Source: Dicaeum eximium (lineage: Eukaryota > Chordata > Aves > Passeriformes > Dicaeidae). Taken from it: a stretch of 64,000 bases of DNA. Below are positions 13,721 to 24,800 of this stretch, one piece after another. The first letter of the stretch is position 1. Each line of letters begins with the position of its first letter. A program made the position numbers and the translations under genes. The notes beneath the pieces were generated by a model. The model did no database searches. It saw only the letters and a program-made list of their open reading frames with translations, and was not told where the DNA came from. Location: assembly GCA_013396995.1 (NCBI GenBank), contig VWZP01005797.1, positions 264,990 through 328,989 of the forward strand, given 5' to 3'.

Positions 13721-13842
13721 GGGACCTGTCCCCTGGTGACACAGGGCACCGGGACCTGTCCCCTGGTGACAGAGAGCACCGGGACCTGTCCCCTGGTGAC
13801 ACAGGGCACCGGGACCTCGGCAGGGCTTGGTGACAGAGAGCA
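13721..13842 (+). repeat. 30-bp minisatellite
   Basis: Three full 30-bp units starting at 13721, 13751 and 13781 (GGGACCTGTCCCCTGGTGAC followed by ACAGGGCACC or AGAGAGCACC), plus a diverged fourth unit. GGGACCTGTCCC is nearly self-complementary. The long open frames across it on both strands are products of the repeat. Confidence 0.9.
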
Positions 13843-13872
13843 CCGCCGTGCCTGTGGAGCGGGTGGGACCCG

Positions 13873-13925
13873 CTGTCCCTGCACTGTCCCTGCACTGTCC
13901 CTGCACTGTCCCTGCACTGTCCCCG
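13873..13925 (+). repeat. 11-bp minisatellite
   Basis: About five tandem copies of CTGTCCCTGCA or a close variant, 31 bases after the 30-bp array. The two arrays share the CTGTCCC core, which suggests a related origin. Confidence 0.88.
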
Positions 13926-13992
13926 CTGTGCCGGGTCAGGAGCTGCCGGCTCCTGCGGGTCAGGGCTCTCTGCACCCTGCTCAGCACCAGTA

Positions 13993-14030
13993 CAGCATTC
14001 CCAGGGCTGTGCAGCATTCCCAGGGCTGTG
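13993..14030 (+). repeat. 19-bp direct duplication
   Basis: CAGCATTCCCAGGGCTGTG occurs twice in direct tandem. It is the third short array in about 300 bases. Confidence 0.88.
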
Positions 14031-16564
14031 CTGGGCTCCCCTCAGCGCTCCCAGCCATCCCTATCCCGGGAAGGGAGGAGCTGCTCCCGTGTCTCTGTAG
14101 GGTTTCCCCCAGCAGGGTGGGTGAGCAGGGCGAGCCCCTTGGTGCAGAGAGGGGCGATGGAGCTGCTGGGAATGATTTCCTTGTGCCTCCAAGCTGGGCT
14201 CAGCTCCGCAGCAGGGATGATTTATTCCACACGCCCTTTCCCTCTCCCCAGCCTGTTGATGCTGAGCAGACCCAGCACAGGGGTGTTGGTGGATGTGGAG
14301 CAGCTCATTGGGAGCAAAGTTTGGGAATAGCTGGTCAGAGCAGCAGTGGCTAGTTAGCCCTGTGCCTCGGGCTGGCGACCAGCCCGGATGGGTGAGAGAA
14401 GTTTTTCATGCCCAGCCTCTGAAATGAAAGTGAAATATTGAACAGGGTCTATTTTGGATCTGTTGCTATTGAGTTCATGTGGTTACTGGTTTTTCTGGAT
14501 TGGTAAAAATGCTGTAATTTATGTGACATTTTAAACAGTGCAGCTCAGTGTTTGGGTGACAGATTTTTGTGTTTGTTCTCCCACTCTGATGAGCAGAGAC
14601 TGTGCTGGTCCCTGGTACCTCCCTGCTCTGTTTTCCTGAACCCTCGAGCACGCCGTGGTTGTGCTGCCCAAAACTGCAGGACAATCTGGTGTCTGCACAG
14701 CCAGGGAAAAGCACCTTTGTCTCTTGATGCAGGCAGTGGGAGAGCCCTCGTGCTGGTCAGTCAGGAATGCCCACCTGGGCTGGCCCCAGGACAGTCCCCT
14801 GGGGACAATTCCAGGCGCTGGTGGGGCCAGGGCTGAGAACGGGGCAGTGCAGGGTTTAAAATAAAATCTGTGTATGGGATTTCTGCTGTAGGTGCTTTAC
14901 ATTATAGATCAATCATCATGATTTTGTCTCAGCTTTTTTTAGAGCTACACATTGCTAATGCAAAAAGGTAGCAATTAAATAAAACCCTTCTGTTGACGCC
15001 GTGCACAGCCTGGGCTGCTGCTGGCCATGCTGCACATTTGCTGTTCCCCAGAAAAGCAATCCAGAAATGAAGTGTTTGTTTCTTTTTAGGGGCTTTTGAC
15101 TAAATTCTTTAATTTCACTGGCTGTCAAGGTAGTGTTAAGTAAAATAGGTTTGAACTGCTGTAGTTTTTGTGTACTGGACTAGATGTCAGAAACCTTTGC
15201 CATCACTGGAAATTCTGTCACTCTGGATTTACTATCTGTTTCCCACAGCTGAATTCCTGAGCAGTGTGATTTAACACCTTGGCTCTCCATCAACCAGGCC
15301 TGGCATTTATTTGAATGCATTACACCACTGGTTTCCATAAACTATTTTACAATTGTTTCATATAAATGACTGTTTATTTCTACAAAAACCATCTGTATTT
15401 CTGTGGAGAGCGGCAGATAACTGTGTATAAAATTCAGCAATGTCACAACAGTGCAAGTTAAGGAAAAACAGATTGGGCTAAAAAAAATCCTCTCATGCTT
15501 GTGCGTAATGTTAAAAGTTTGTTTTCACTATTTAAATATCTTTATTTATTAACCAGCATTTGCATTTGTAATGATAAAATCTTTATTCCACTTCAGAGGT
15601 GTTGAGGGGCTTTGGGGATTTTTAGCGGATAAACAGATTTAAGACGTCCTCGCAGCAGCAGGACTGGAGATGTAAACATTCTGCTCTGCAGCCAGTTCCT
15701 CTCACACTGTTTACATATTTTCTGTTGTTTTATTGTCATTGCCAAGCACACAATGGAATCCTGCCCCTTCTGTCATGTTCTGAGAAAGCTCCTGCAGGAG
15801 GAGGCCTGAGCCCTGTCCCTGTTCCCACTTTCTCTGCTCTCTGCAGGGTTGATCCTGCTGCTCCCTCTGCCCCTGTTGTTCATGGCCCAGTGCTCATCCC
15901 CTGGCCCAGGGGCCATGCCCAGCACCCCTGGCAGCCAGGGCTCTCCCAGGCCTCCCAGGGGGACGAGGAGCTGCCTCGGTTTCCCTCCTCCCAGCCAGCA
16001 CCCAAGGAGCCTCCACACTGAGCTATTTTAATTCCTCCATCTGCTGCCCATGTGCTGGCAGAGGGAGCACTGGAATCCAGCAGTCTTACACTTAGCACGA
16101 CTGATACTTTCTGACAGACTATTTGAAATGATAGAAATACATAAATCTCCTCTTTTTTATGACCTTGTAATAGCTGCAACATATTTCCAGCAAATATTTT
16201 CTATAGCAATAATAAAAAAGCGATAACAAAAAAATAAATATAAATATAGTTTAAACTCAAGCGGAATCGTGCTTTCAAAGCCCAGGGATGGAGCAGCAAA
16301 GCAATAAATCACAAATCCTTGTGAAAAGAGGGACTTGAAACGGAAAGTCCCGCAGACATCAGTGTTAAGTGTTTATCAACAGGGGTTTTTTGACTGCTCT
16401 GCTGCCTTCTGCCTGTGCTCAGTTCCCTTTTGCTTGTTCCCTCCTGCCCAGCATCTGTCACCGTGGCTGTTAGGCTGTGGCTGCCCGACTGCCCACATTT
16501 CTGATTTTTTCTTTCTTATTTTGTTTGTTATTTTTTCTTTCCCTTTGTTATTTCCTTTGCCCAG

Positions 16565-16720
16565 AGCAGCTATGGCTGCCCCTGGATCCCTGGCAGTGCC
16601 CAAGGCCAGGCTGGACAGGGCATGGAGCAGCCTGGGATGATGGAAGGTGTCCCTGCCATGGAGGGGAGGGGACTAGGTGAGGTTCCCTTCTGCCCTGGGC
16701 CATTCTGTGGTTCTGTGGAT
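16565..16720 (+). mobile_element. CR1 LINE 3' tail
   Basis: Short CR1 end: CCTGGATCCCTGGCAGTGCC, then CAAGGCCAGGCTGGACAGGG, AGCAGCCTGGGATGATGGAA, TGTCCCTGCCATGG and a tail CCATTCTGTGGTTCTGTGG. Plus orientation, 5'-truncated. Confidence 0.85.
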
Positions 16721-16738
16721 CTTGCAGAGCCCTGTGGG

Positions 16739-16804
16739 CAGGCAGCAGGGTCTGGGGTGGGCAGGCAGCAGGGTCTGAGTGGTCAGGCAGCAGGGCCTGG
16801 GGTG
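16739..16804 (+). repeat. 22–23-bp minisatellite
   Basis: Three units of CAGGCAGCAGGGTCTGGGGT type directly 3' of the CR1 tail. Its position suggests that it grew after the CR1 insertion or within its flank. Confidence 0.85.
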
Positions 16805-17099
16805 TGCTGGAGGTCAGGGCTGGAGATGCTGCACCATTAACAGGACGTTTAAGGTGTTGCTCACACCAGCTGCTCTCAGGTGTGGGAGGTGGCAGGGGTT
16901 TGTGGAAGCAGTTCAAGGACAGACAGGTTTGCCTGGGCTTTCTCACCAGGCAAACTGTGAAATTGTAACAGGAAGCCCTAGCAAAGAGCAGAATTAATGG
17001 ATGACATGCGAGCAAACGCAGCATGCAGGGGTGAAGGCAGCATGGCTTTGGCAGAGCAGGCTGTGCTCCAGCAGGCTGTGAGGGAGCCAGAGACCATCT

Positions 17100-18090
17100 G
17101 AGTGCGATGCTGGCTTTTCCACGGCATGCTTAGATTTCCAAAAAAGATTTGACAAAGGCTCATAAAGCAATTAAGCTGTCACAGGATCAGAAGGAGGATC
17201 CTCACATGGATTAATAATTGATTAAAAGACAGGAAACAAAGAATAGGAATAATGGCTCTTGGTGATTAGTAACTAGGTTACTGGTGGAGCTCCAGTGGAA
17301 CTGGTGGAACCTGCATTGTTCCTTAATGTGGGGCATGGAAAGGATGTGAATGCTGATGTGACAAAATGTGCTGTTGATACAAAAGAGGTAAGAATAGTGC
17401 AAATAAAAGCTGTCTGTGAAGCACTGCAGAGGTATCCACAGTGCTGAGTGACAGGACAATAAAATGAGAGAGGGAATTCAGTGTCAATGAGTACAAAATA
17501 ATATACATGGTGAAAAGCAACTGTAACTATATGTGTACAGTGATGGGCTCTAATTACCTTCCATCAGTCAGGAAAAGTATCCAGCATCATCACAGCTAGT
17601 TCTCTGAACACTTCAGCTCCATGTAGGAGCAGGCAGAAAGACAAATAGAACATCAGGAACTGAGTCCATAAATCCCAACGTACCCACATCTTAATTGCTG
17701 CATTTTGTCTCAAAAAGGAGAAGTGAAGAGATGCAAAAAGGGATGAGTGTGGAAAATGGATCAGGCAATGAAATGAGGAGCAGGTGCTGAGGAGGGAAGG
17801 GCTTTTCTGGTGTGGAAAAGGCACAACTGGGCACGAGAGGTGTCTGTGAAGTGCAGGTGGTGGGGACAGTGAATTGGGAAGGTTTTATCCAGGTAGTTCA
17901 GAGACAGGAGCTGCTCACCCCAAACATTGGGGTGGCAATGGCTCATTGGAACAAAAGGAATACTTTTCCTCACGCAATGTAATAAATTTAGGAGGTAAAT
18001 GTCATGGAAATGGGAAATCCAAAAGTGTTTTGGACAAATGCACAGACTGTAAAGGGAACAGAAATAGCTGATATAGCACAGGTGGAACTG
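17100..18090 (+). mobile_element. Degenerate CR1/L3-like LINE, RT to 3' end
   Basis: A plus-strand ancient LINE remnant about 1 kb long. Segments appear in the order of the CR1/L3 ORF2 C-terminal part. The first is a reverse-transcriptase piece reading FDKGS-like then AIKLS. Next is GATTAATAATTGATTAAAAG (the 'NWLxDRxQ' region). Then come AATTCAGTGTCAATGAGTAC, AAATAATATACATGGTGAAA, TGATGGGCTCTAATTACCTT, TAGTTCTCTGAACACTTCAG and a later block with GGAATACTTTTCCTCACGCA. Many stops and indels break every frame, so it is dead. Family assignment is by remembered CR1/L3 consensus and is not exact. Confidence 0.72.
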
Positions 18091-18409
18091 GGGTGTTGGT
18101 GAGAATTATGTGAGCTCTTGAAGGTGAAGAGAGGCATACACAGGCAAAGGGATGTGTTTTGTTGCAGAGACTAATGCTGTAAAATATAGCCTCAGTTTTC
18201 AACAATTTGGGGTTTTTTTGTTGATACTGGTCTTTTTTGTTTAGGTTTGACAACTCCACAAACATAATAAATTCTTTCTGTAATCCCTATTTCACCCTAG
18301 TAACTAGTTTGGAGGTGGAGAGGGCTTTGGTTGGGGTTTTGTTTAAAGCCTGGTTCCCTGTTGCAGTGTTAGTATTGTTTATTGTGCAGATTCACCCCTG
18401 ACCGTGGCA

Positions 18410-18720
18410 TTCTTCATTGCTATTGAAAGTTAATGGGGGAAAAATTGCATTCCAAACATTTGAACCCGTAGTAGCCATGGCTGAACTTAGTTGATCTCTG
18501 GTGATCGGTTCAATTTAGTTACGATTTTTAGCCATTAGGCTGGGGCTGAATGATGGTGATTTGGTTGAGGCCAAATGTCTGCAGAAAATTGGCTGTTTGA
18601 TAAGAGCCCTGTTATCAGAGGGGGATACTTTCTCATTTACATTTAGATGAGTATTGATTATTTATTTACTCAGAGAAGTGAGATTCGTTCCCAATCTTAT
18701 CTCTCTAGTCTCTGCTTGTC
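18410..18720. promoter_or_regulatory. AT-rich element, possible enhancer
   Basis: Low-repeat block with closely spaced cores: GTTGATCTCTGGTGATCGG, TTGGCTGTTTGATAAGAGCC, CTGTTATCAGAGGGGG and TTGATTATTTATTTACTC. Several GATA and forkhead-type sites occur within 200 bases. There is no coding frame. Regulatory function is inferred only. Confidence 0.28.
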
Positions 18721-21700
18721 AGCAGAAAGAGAGAGAGAGCTCCTGACAACAGCCCAAGATAACAGCACTTTGTAGTGGAGATAAAAGTTGGAATGGGCCT
18801 TTTTCTAGTCTTGACTGAAAGGATAAGTTTTAAAAATTAGAACTGATGGGTCGTGCTTTCAAAAGCCCTTTCTGAAAGCTTTGCAGCTTAAATGGCAACA
18901 GAATTGGTTTGCTGGTGTGTGGGTGGCCCTTCCCTTCTGCAAGGGGAACCCTTAATTTGATTATAGGGAGGGATTCTTCCCTTTGTGTGCTCCCAGGGAA
19001 GCTGTGGGTCTTAGGGTCTGTTTCCTTGTTTTTAATTCCTGGTGAACATCCCTGTCTCTAAAGGGGTGTGTTGAAATGGCCAAGTGGGTATCTGTGGACA
19101 GAAACCACGGTGAGTGGTTCAGCAGGGATTTAGATGGGAGGGATGTGTGTGATGGAGGATCACCCACAGGAGGGGTGTGGAGCTGCCATCAGCAGGAAAG
19201 CTTGGCTTGGGACACTGGCCAGGACAGCCCGTGCCAGGATTTTAAAGGTTTATTTTACAACTGCATTGAACATTTGCATGAGATTACAGAAATCCATAAA
19301 ATCCATCTTTGGTATTGCCACTTGAAAATTTGTTGAAATTCACAGAGCAGGATTCCATTAGGAGACCATTAAATTATCCAATATTCCTACTACAGTGACA
19401 GCATTTGAACTTGTGAGAGAAGCCTGATAGTAAAACTCCCCCACAGACTCAGCCCAACGTTCTTCATCTGTTGGGAAGCAGAGGTCGTGTAAATGTGGAC
19501 AGATATTTAAAGCATAATTGAGGAGTAGATACTCTCTGAAAATCCGTTTGCACTTTTTTATTAATTTCTCAATATTTACTTTTTCATTAATTTCTCAGTA
19601 TCTTCTGGCTTTAAGGAGCTATCCATAAGGCAGGGTGACCTGGTTCCTGCTCTGGAGCTCGATTTCCCTGCTTTATTAGCAGAGTTAATACAGGCTTGAC
19701 ACAAAGTGGGTAAAACAATTTACCTGATCAGGGAGTTCTCCAGCTGCTCCAGATGAAGATGCTTCTGTGCCACTGCAGAGGGGTGTGATCCCTGGTGGCT
19801 CTCCTCAGGGGTCAGCAGCCTGGGGACTGTTTCTGGTGTGGGTGCTGTTCTTTGGGGTGGATCCAGCTGGTGGAATCAGATCCACACAGAGCAGCCATGA
19901 ACCCTGCCTGTATTTAACCCTTCCATCGTGTCAGGGTTTGCCCCCACTGAGCAGGGGCTTGGGACTGGGTACCAACAGCACAGATGTTCAGATCTGTGCC
20001 AGCAGTTCCCTTCTGTAGCTTGGGAATCTCTGAAAGGTGCTTGGGATGAACAGACAAAGCCACTGGGTTCTGCTGCCGCTGGTCCTGTTCTTAAACCTAC
20101 ACCAGATTTTAAATCCAAATTGATTTACTGCTTTGAGGTTTGTTTCAATTCAAGTATATTTTGCTTCTGCCTAACAAGCAGGCCTCTGTTGATCTAATTT
20201 ATTTTAAATTTAAATTGTTAATCACATTTGCAGTAGCCGGGGGAGGAGCAGTGTTGGTGCTGGGTGTGTTTGCCTTTCTCTGTGCTGTGTGTTTGCACTG
20301 CAGGTGCTTTGGCAGCTCCTCGTGCCATCACTGCTTGTGCTGGGCAGGGTGGGAGCTGCTGGGGCTCCTCCTGTGTCCTGCAAAGAGCCTGGCTCTGCAT
20401 CTGCTCTGAGTGGCACAGGGAATGGGGAGTGTCCATAACATTGCACCACCTCACGTGGCTGTGGGGAGATGGAATGAGGAGCTGTAATTGAAATTCTGCT
20501 GTAGTAAATCTAAAATTAATTGGCTAACAAATTCCATTCCTTAGGCATGCCATCTGAGGCTGAAAGACTTAATTTTTTAATATATTTTAAATATTTCATC
20601 ATATATGCTCCTAATTCGAAGTCAGCAAACAGAGTCAAAAATCTTTTAAGTACTGGTGAAGAGGGAATAGATTTTGTTATTTCAGTTCTAGGTTTTTTGT
20701 TACTTTGAGACCTGGTTAAAGGGGCTTTGAATCACTTAAGATTTTTCAGGTATCTGTTCAGGTTATTTTACTGGATTATGGAATATTATTAATGGAAAAT
20801 TATTATTTATGGAAAATACACAGCTGAGAACTTGGTGTGCACTTCAGCTCTCAGGTGTGAGCAGGAGTGGAGTGAGGACAGGAGGGCCTTGGCACCACCA
20901 GCTCCTGCCCCTGGAAGGGGCTTTTCTTCTTCGGGGTCCCACCTGGAACTTGGTGCACTTGGGTTCCCCCCCACCCTCCTAACCACTGTCAGGACAGCGG
21001 GGCTGGAGCTGGCTCCTGGGGCTTCACCTGGAACTGGATCAGTGTCCTGGTTTTGTTCTAGTTAAGGCATGTGGTTTAAGGATCTGTTCAACTAGAAGAT
21101 TTTTTTTAAATGTCCTAGTTTTTGTAAAAACTATTTTTGATGCATTTTCTGTAGTTGTAAAACAGCTTTTATAGTGATATTGTCCTTACTTGGGGGATTT
21201 GGTAGGGGAAGAAAGAAATTGGCACCAGAACCTTCGAGATGTACTGTTAAAATATGAAAATAATTCATTCAAAGCAGCAGCAGCATCTGTCCCTCTGTGT
21301 GGTGCAGTTCATAGGGAAGGGCTGATTTCCTTCCCAGTGCTCTGTGCAGGCAAGAGGCATGGGCAGCAGGGAGCAAACACAGGGGGCTCCTTCACTCAGG
21401 AAGGATTCCCCAAAAATCCCCCCGGTCATAGAGCGAGGTCTGAGCGGGGTCCCCTGCTCTGGGCTGGGCTCCTGCCCTCCCCACGGGCAGGGGCTTGGGG
21501 CAGGCTCACCTGCTGTGGGGACAACGTGGCACTGTGGGACAGGGGTTTGTCACCTCAGGGCACAGCTGAAGACCAGGGGAATGTGTTGTTTCCTTCCACA
21601 CCATCTCCAGCTTCTGGCAGGGCCCTTCCCTTGGCAAAGGGCTCTGAGCCATCAGCACCCACTGCTGTGCTCCCGGGCTGCGAGTAACCTCGTGTTAGTT

Positions 21701-21763
21701 GAACGTGCTAAGCCATCACTTTGTTAGAAAACAGATGATTTTACAAGTTACTTTATGTTTCAG

Positions 21764-21871
21764 GTCCTCAGTATCGGCTGGAGAAGCAGAGTGAACCTAA
21801 TGTCCCAGTAGATTTAGACTGTACCTTGGAGAGCCAGAGCACTTTGGAATTCTGCCTTGTCCGGGAGAACA
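21764..21871 (+). CDS. MAPKAP1: MAPKAP1 exon: second half of Ras-binding domain
   Basis: This exon reads PQYRLEKQSEPNVPVDLDCT followed by LESQSTLEFCLVREN. It completes the Ras-binding domain. It is exactly 108 nt (36 codons) and begins and ends in the same phase, so skipping it would remove most of the second half of the RBD without a frameshift. A mammalian SIN1 isoform lacking 36 residues at this place is known, so the same switch is structurally possible here. Acceptor TTTCAG ends at 21763 and donor GTATGT starts at 21872. The exon is the only coding sequence in about 19 kb of DNA. Confidence 0.96.
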
Positions 21872-24800
21872 GTATGTTTCCCCTTTTCACTTTTGCTCTT
21901 GTAAACTGCTTAAACTCACATAAGTTATGTATTTTGGAACACAAGCTGTACTGTCTGGGCAAGTACATTTTGACGAGACTCTCTGTCCCGAGGCACTTCT
22001 CCGTGGTGCCAAAACAATATTCCAGAGGGAAATGATGGATTTCATACCTTTAGTAAATAGTCTGCATCCTGTTTATCACTTCATGATTAATCTTTTGCTG
22101 TTAAACTGCTCTGTAAAGTTATGACCAACCCTGAAAAACACGAAATATGAACCTGTCTGTGTTGCAGACGTTGCTCAGTGAGTCGAGGGGTTGGTCTGCA
22201 GGGTGTCAGTGTGGCTGTCAGAGGCACTGGGGTTCTCTACTACAATTTAAAGAAATTAGCCATGCAGAAATAACTAGAGCAGTTTGATGATTTTTGAAGT
22301 GCCAGACAAATAATCTTCTCTCCAGCTTTGCTCAAATATTTTTATTCTATTACTGTTTTAATGATCTTACTATTTATTTCCTGCTTTATTTCTTCACATG
22401 AAACAATATGAGACTTTAAAAAAAGACATTTAACATTGATTTGTGTTTGGTCCCCGTGGCATTTTGGTCCATTCTTCATTCTTTACAGCAGCCACGCTCT
22501 CAGTTTTGGTGTTCTTTCATTCTATTTTGTGTAGAAATGTTGATTGTACTAGTAAGTAAAACCAGTCACAGTCCTGCCCTCGGCCAAGAACACTGCATAC
22601 AGCCATAGCAAGAGCCTGTTTCAAGTAGTGGAAGAGTTTGTTCTTTCTGTGCAAAGGTTAAACCTTCCAATTGTTGCTTTTTGGCCACAGCAGTTGTATC
22701 TTACCCCAGAATGGCAGCAGAGCATCCCCAAAGCAGCCCTGGTTGCAGCAGGAGGGAGAGACAGCAGCACGAGCTCCCAGTGCTGCTGGGGCTGGGATTA
22801 ACACTCACAGCTTTGGCTGCTGCTCTAATAAGGTGGGACTTGCTCCCAAAATATTCCTGGTGCTCCTGGTTCATTTCTTCACAAAATGGTTCTGAGAAAC
22901 TGTAGGAGAGACCTTGGCCAGGGGGAGCAGGGGGGCTGTGCTGAGGAAATGGAGCAATTCTGACCTCACTAATCGAGTTGTGCTCTTCCACAAGCCACAA
23001 TTCCCCGACGTCTGCATCCCACCTATTATTTTTGTATCGATTTTTAATCTATGAAATGATGCACACTAGTCATACTTCCATGGGTTTTGCTTGTGATTTA
23101 AAATACCATTTTTTAAAATCCTGGCTCTGTAATTAAAAGAAGCCTGTGGGTACTGCATTTTTTATGTATTTTCATTGTCTGTGGAGGAATCCAGGCTGTG
23201 GCCTGTATCTCCTGCAGGTCTTTGCTGTCCTGAGTGACTGGGTTCAGGCTGCACCATTCCTTAAAGAGTAAATCTGTTGGAAGTTTGTGAGTGGTGTAGC
23301 AGGAGGCAGGCAGTCTGCTCTGCTCCAGGAGAGCCTCAGGAGCCTTGGCTCAAAATAAATGTCAGTCAGAGTGTTGAGGGGACTCTTTTCCCTTCTCCTG
23401 AAGTCCTTGTGCTGCCCTGCTCCCCTTCCCTCCCGGGCCAGGGGACACCAAAGTGAGCCCTGCTCCTGCACAGGGCACTGGAGAGGTGTGGGATGGATCC
23501 CTGAGGCTGCTGGGTCCAAATTCCCTGAACTGGGGAGCTCCTGCCCTCATTTAGCAATGGATGGTGCCCATCTGAGAGCAGCATCTGCAGCCCTGTAGGA
23601 TGGCATTCCCAAGGCAGGGTGACGCTGCACTGTCCCTGCTCAGGGCTGGCTGCTGGCCCTGCACAGAGGGGCTCAAGGACAGTTTGTGAGATCAGTCACA
23701 ATCCCTGCCTTGTGCACTCTCAGAAAATGGATTTTTGGGTGCTTAGGACCTATCTTTTGGCATGACATCAGAATAGAAATATTGACAGTTTTGCACTATT
23801 AATAAAATAATGGCTTGACAATCCTATCAGCAAACTGAAATATTCACTTTGTGCATTCTGTCTTGATTTGAAATACTTTTAGCTTTGATATGCCATTTAG
23901 AAAAAACTCTGTTGTAACAGCTATTACTTGTAAATGTGCTCTTTATAGCCTCATAGTCATTTATAAATATATATGGATGATGCCAAGCATCTCCTGGGAG
24001 AAGAGCAGCCACATTCCTTTGGGCAAAGAGAAAGTTTATATTTCAGGGTATTAAATGAAACAAAAACTTTCCATTATTAAAAAATATGTATGGAGAAATC
24101 CCCTTTCCATCCAGCATTTACTAATGGCGTTCAAGCTAATAAACTGCTTCCAGTGTGCAGAACTTTTAACTTGCACAAAGATTTATCTTTAAACTGAAAG
24201 CTGCACTTTGTAATGTGAAATGCCTTTATGTGTAGTAGGAAGCCGTTCATGGCTAATTTAGTTTTATTCTTGCCATCTTACTTCTGGAAAGTTCCTCTTT
24301 CTCATTTTATCATTAGACAGTAATTAGTATTCAAGGGAAATTGGTCTTAATATATTAAAATTGGTTTAGTGCCTTTAGACCTATAGCAAAGCCAATGTCT
24401 TATTGGAAAATGTAATTGGGGACTCTGTGTATGTAATTAATTGTATTGCAATTAAGAACTTTCATTAAGCAATATTCTAGTACATTAAAGTAATAAGGGA
24501 CATTTTTGCAGTGCAGTTAACTTTGTGTTTGTTGTTTTATCGAGGCAGTACAGGTTCACTTGCTCTGGAATAGGCTGCATGTGACATTTCAGTGCTGTGG
24601 CACCCCTGAGGTGTCGTTTTTCTCTGTGCTCTGGGGCTGGCAGGGTCCCTGTCACAGGAGGCTCCTGCTTTGCTGAGTCCCCGTGGGAGGAGGCTGCTGC
24701 TTTGGCCTCTGCCCTGCTTCCAGCCCGTGGAGCTGGGCTGCTGTTCCATCGCTGTTGGTGTCATTTCCAAATCAGGGTTTTCAGGGAGGAGACTGCCCAA

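Larger units (their letters stand above)
7434..21763 (+). other. MAPKAP1: MAPKAP1 intron, 14.3 kb
   Basis: The longest intron in the window. It holds a poly(A)/poly(G) tract (8430-8462), minisatellites at 13,721-13,842, 13,873-13,925 and 13,993-14,030, a young-type CR1 tail (16,565-16,720), a ~22-bp repeat (16,739-16,804), a long degenerate CR1/L3-like copy (about 17,100-18,090) and several AT-rich blocks resembling conserved non-coding elements (8270-8760, 18,410-18,720). I see no second gene. Confidence 0.9.

Noticed and set aside
13559..14353. Long open frames on both strands (up to 212 codons)
   Set aside because: They are created by the 30-bp and 11-bp repeats, in which stops are absent by composition. 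No splice or family support.
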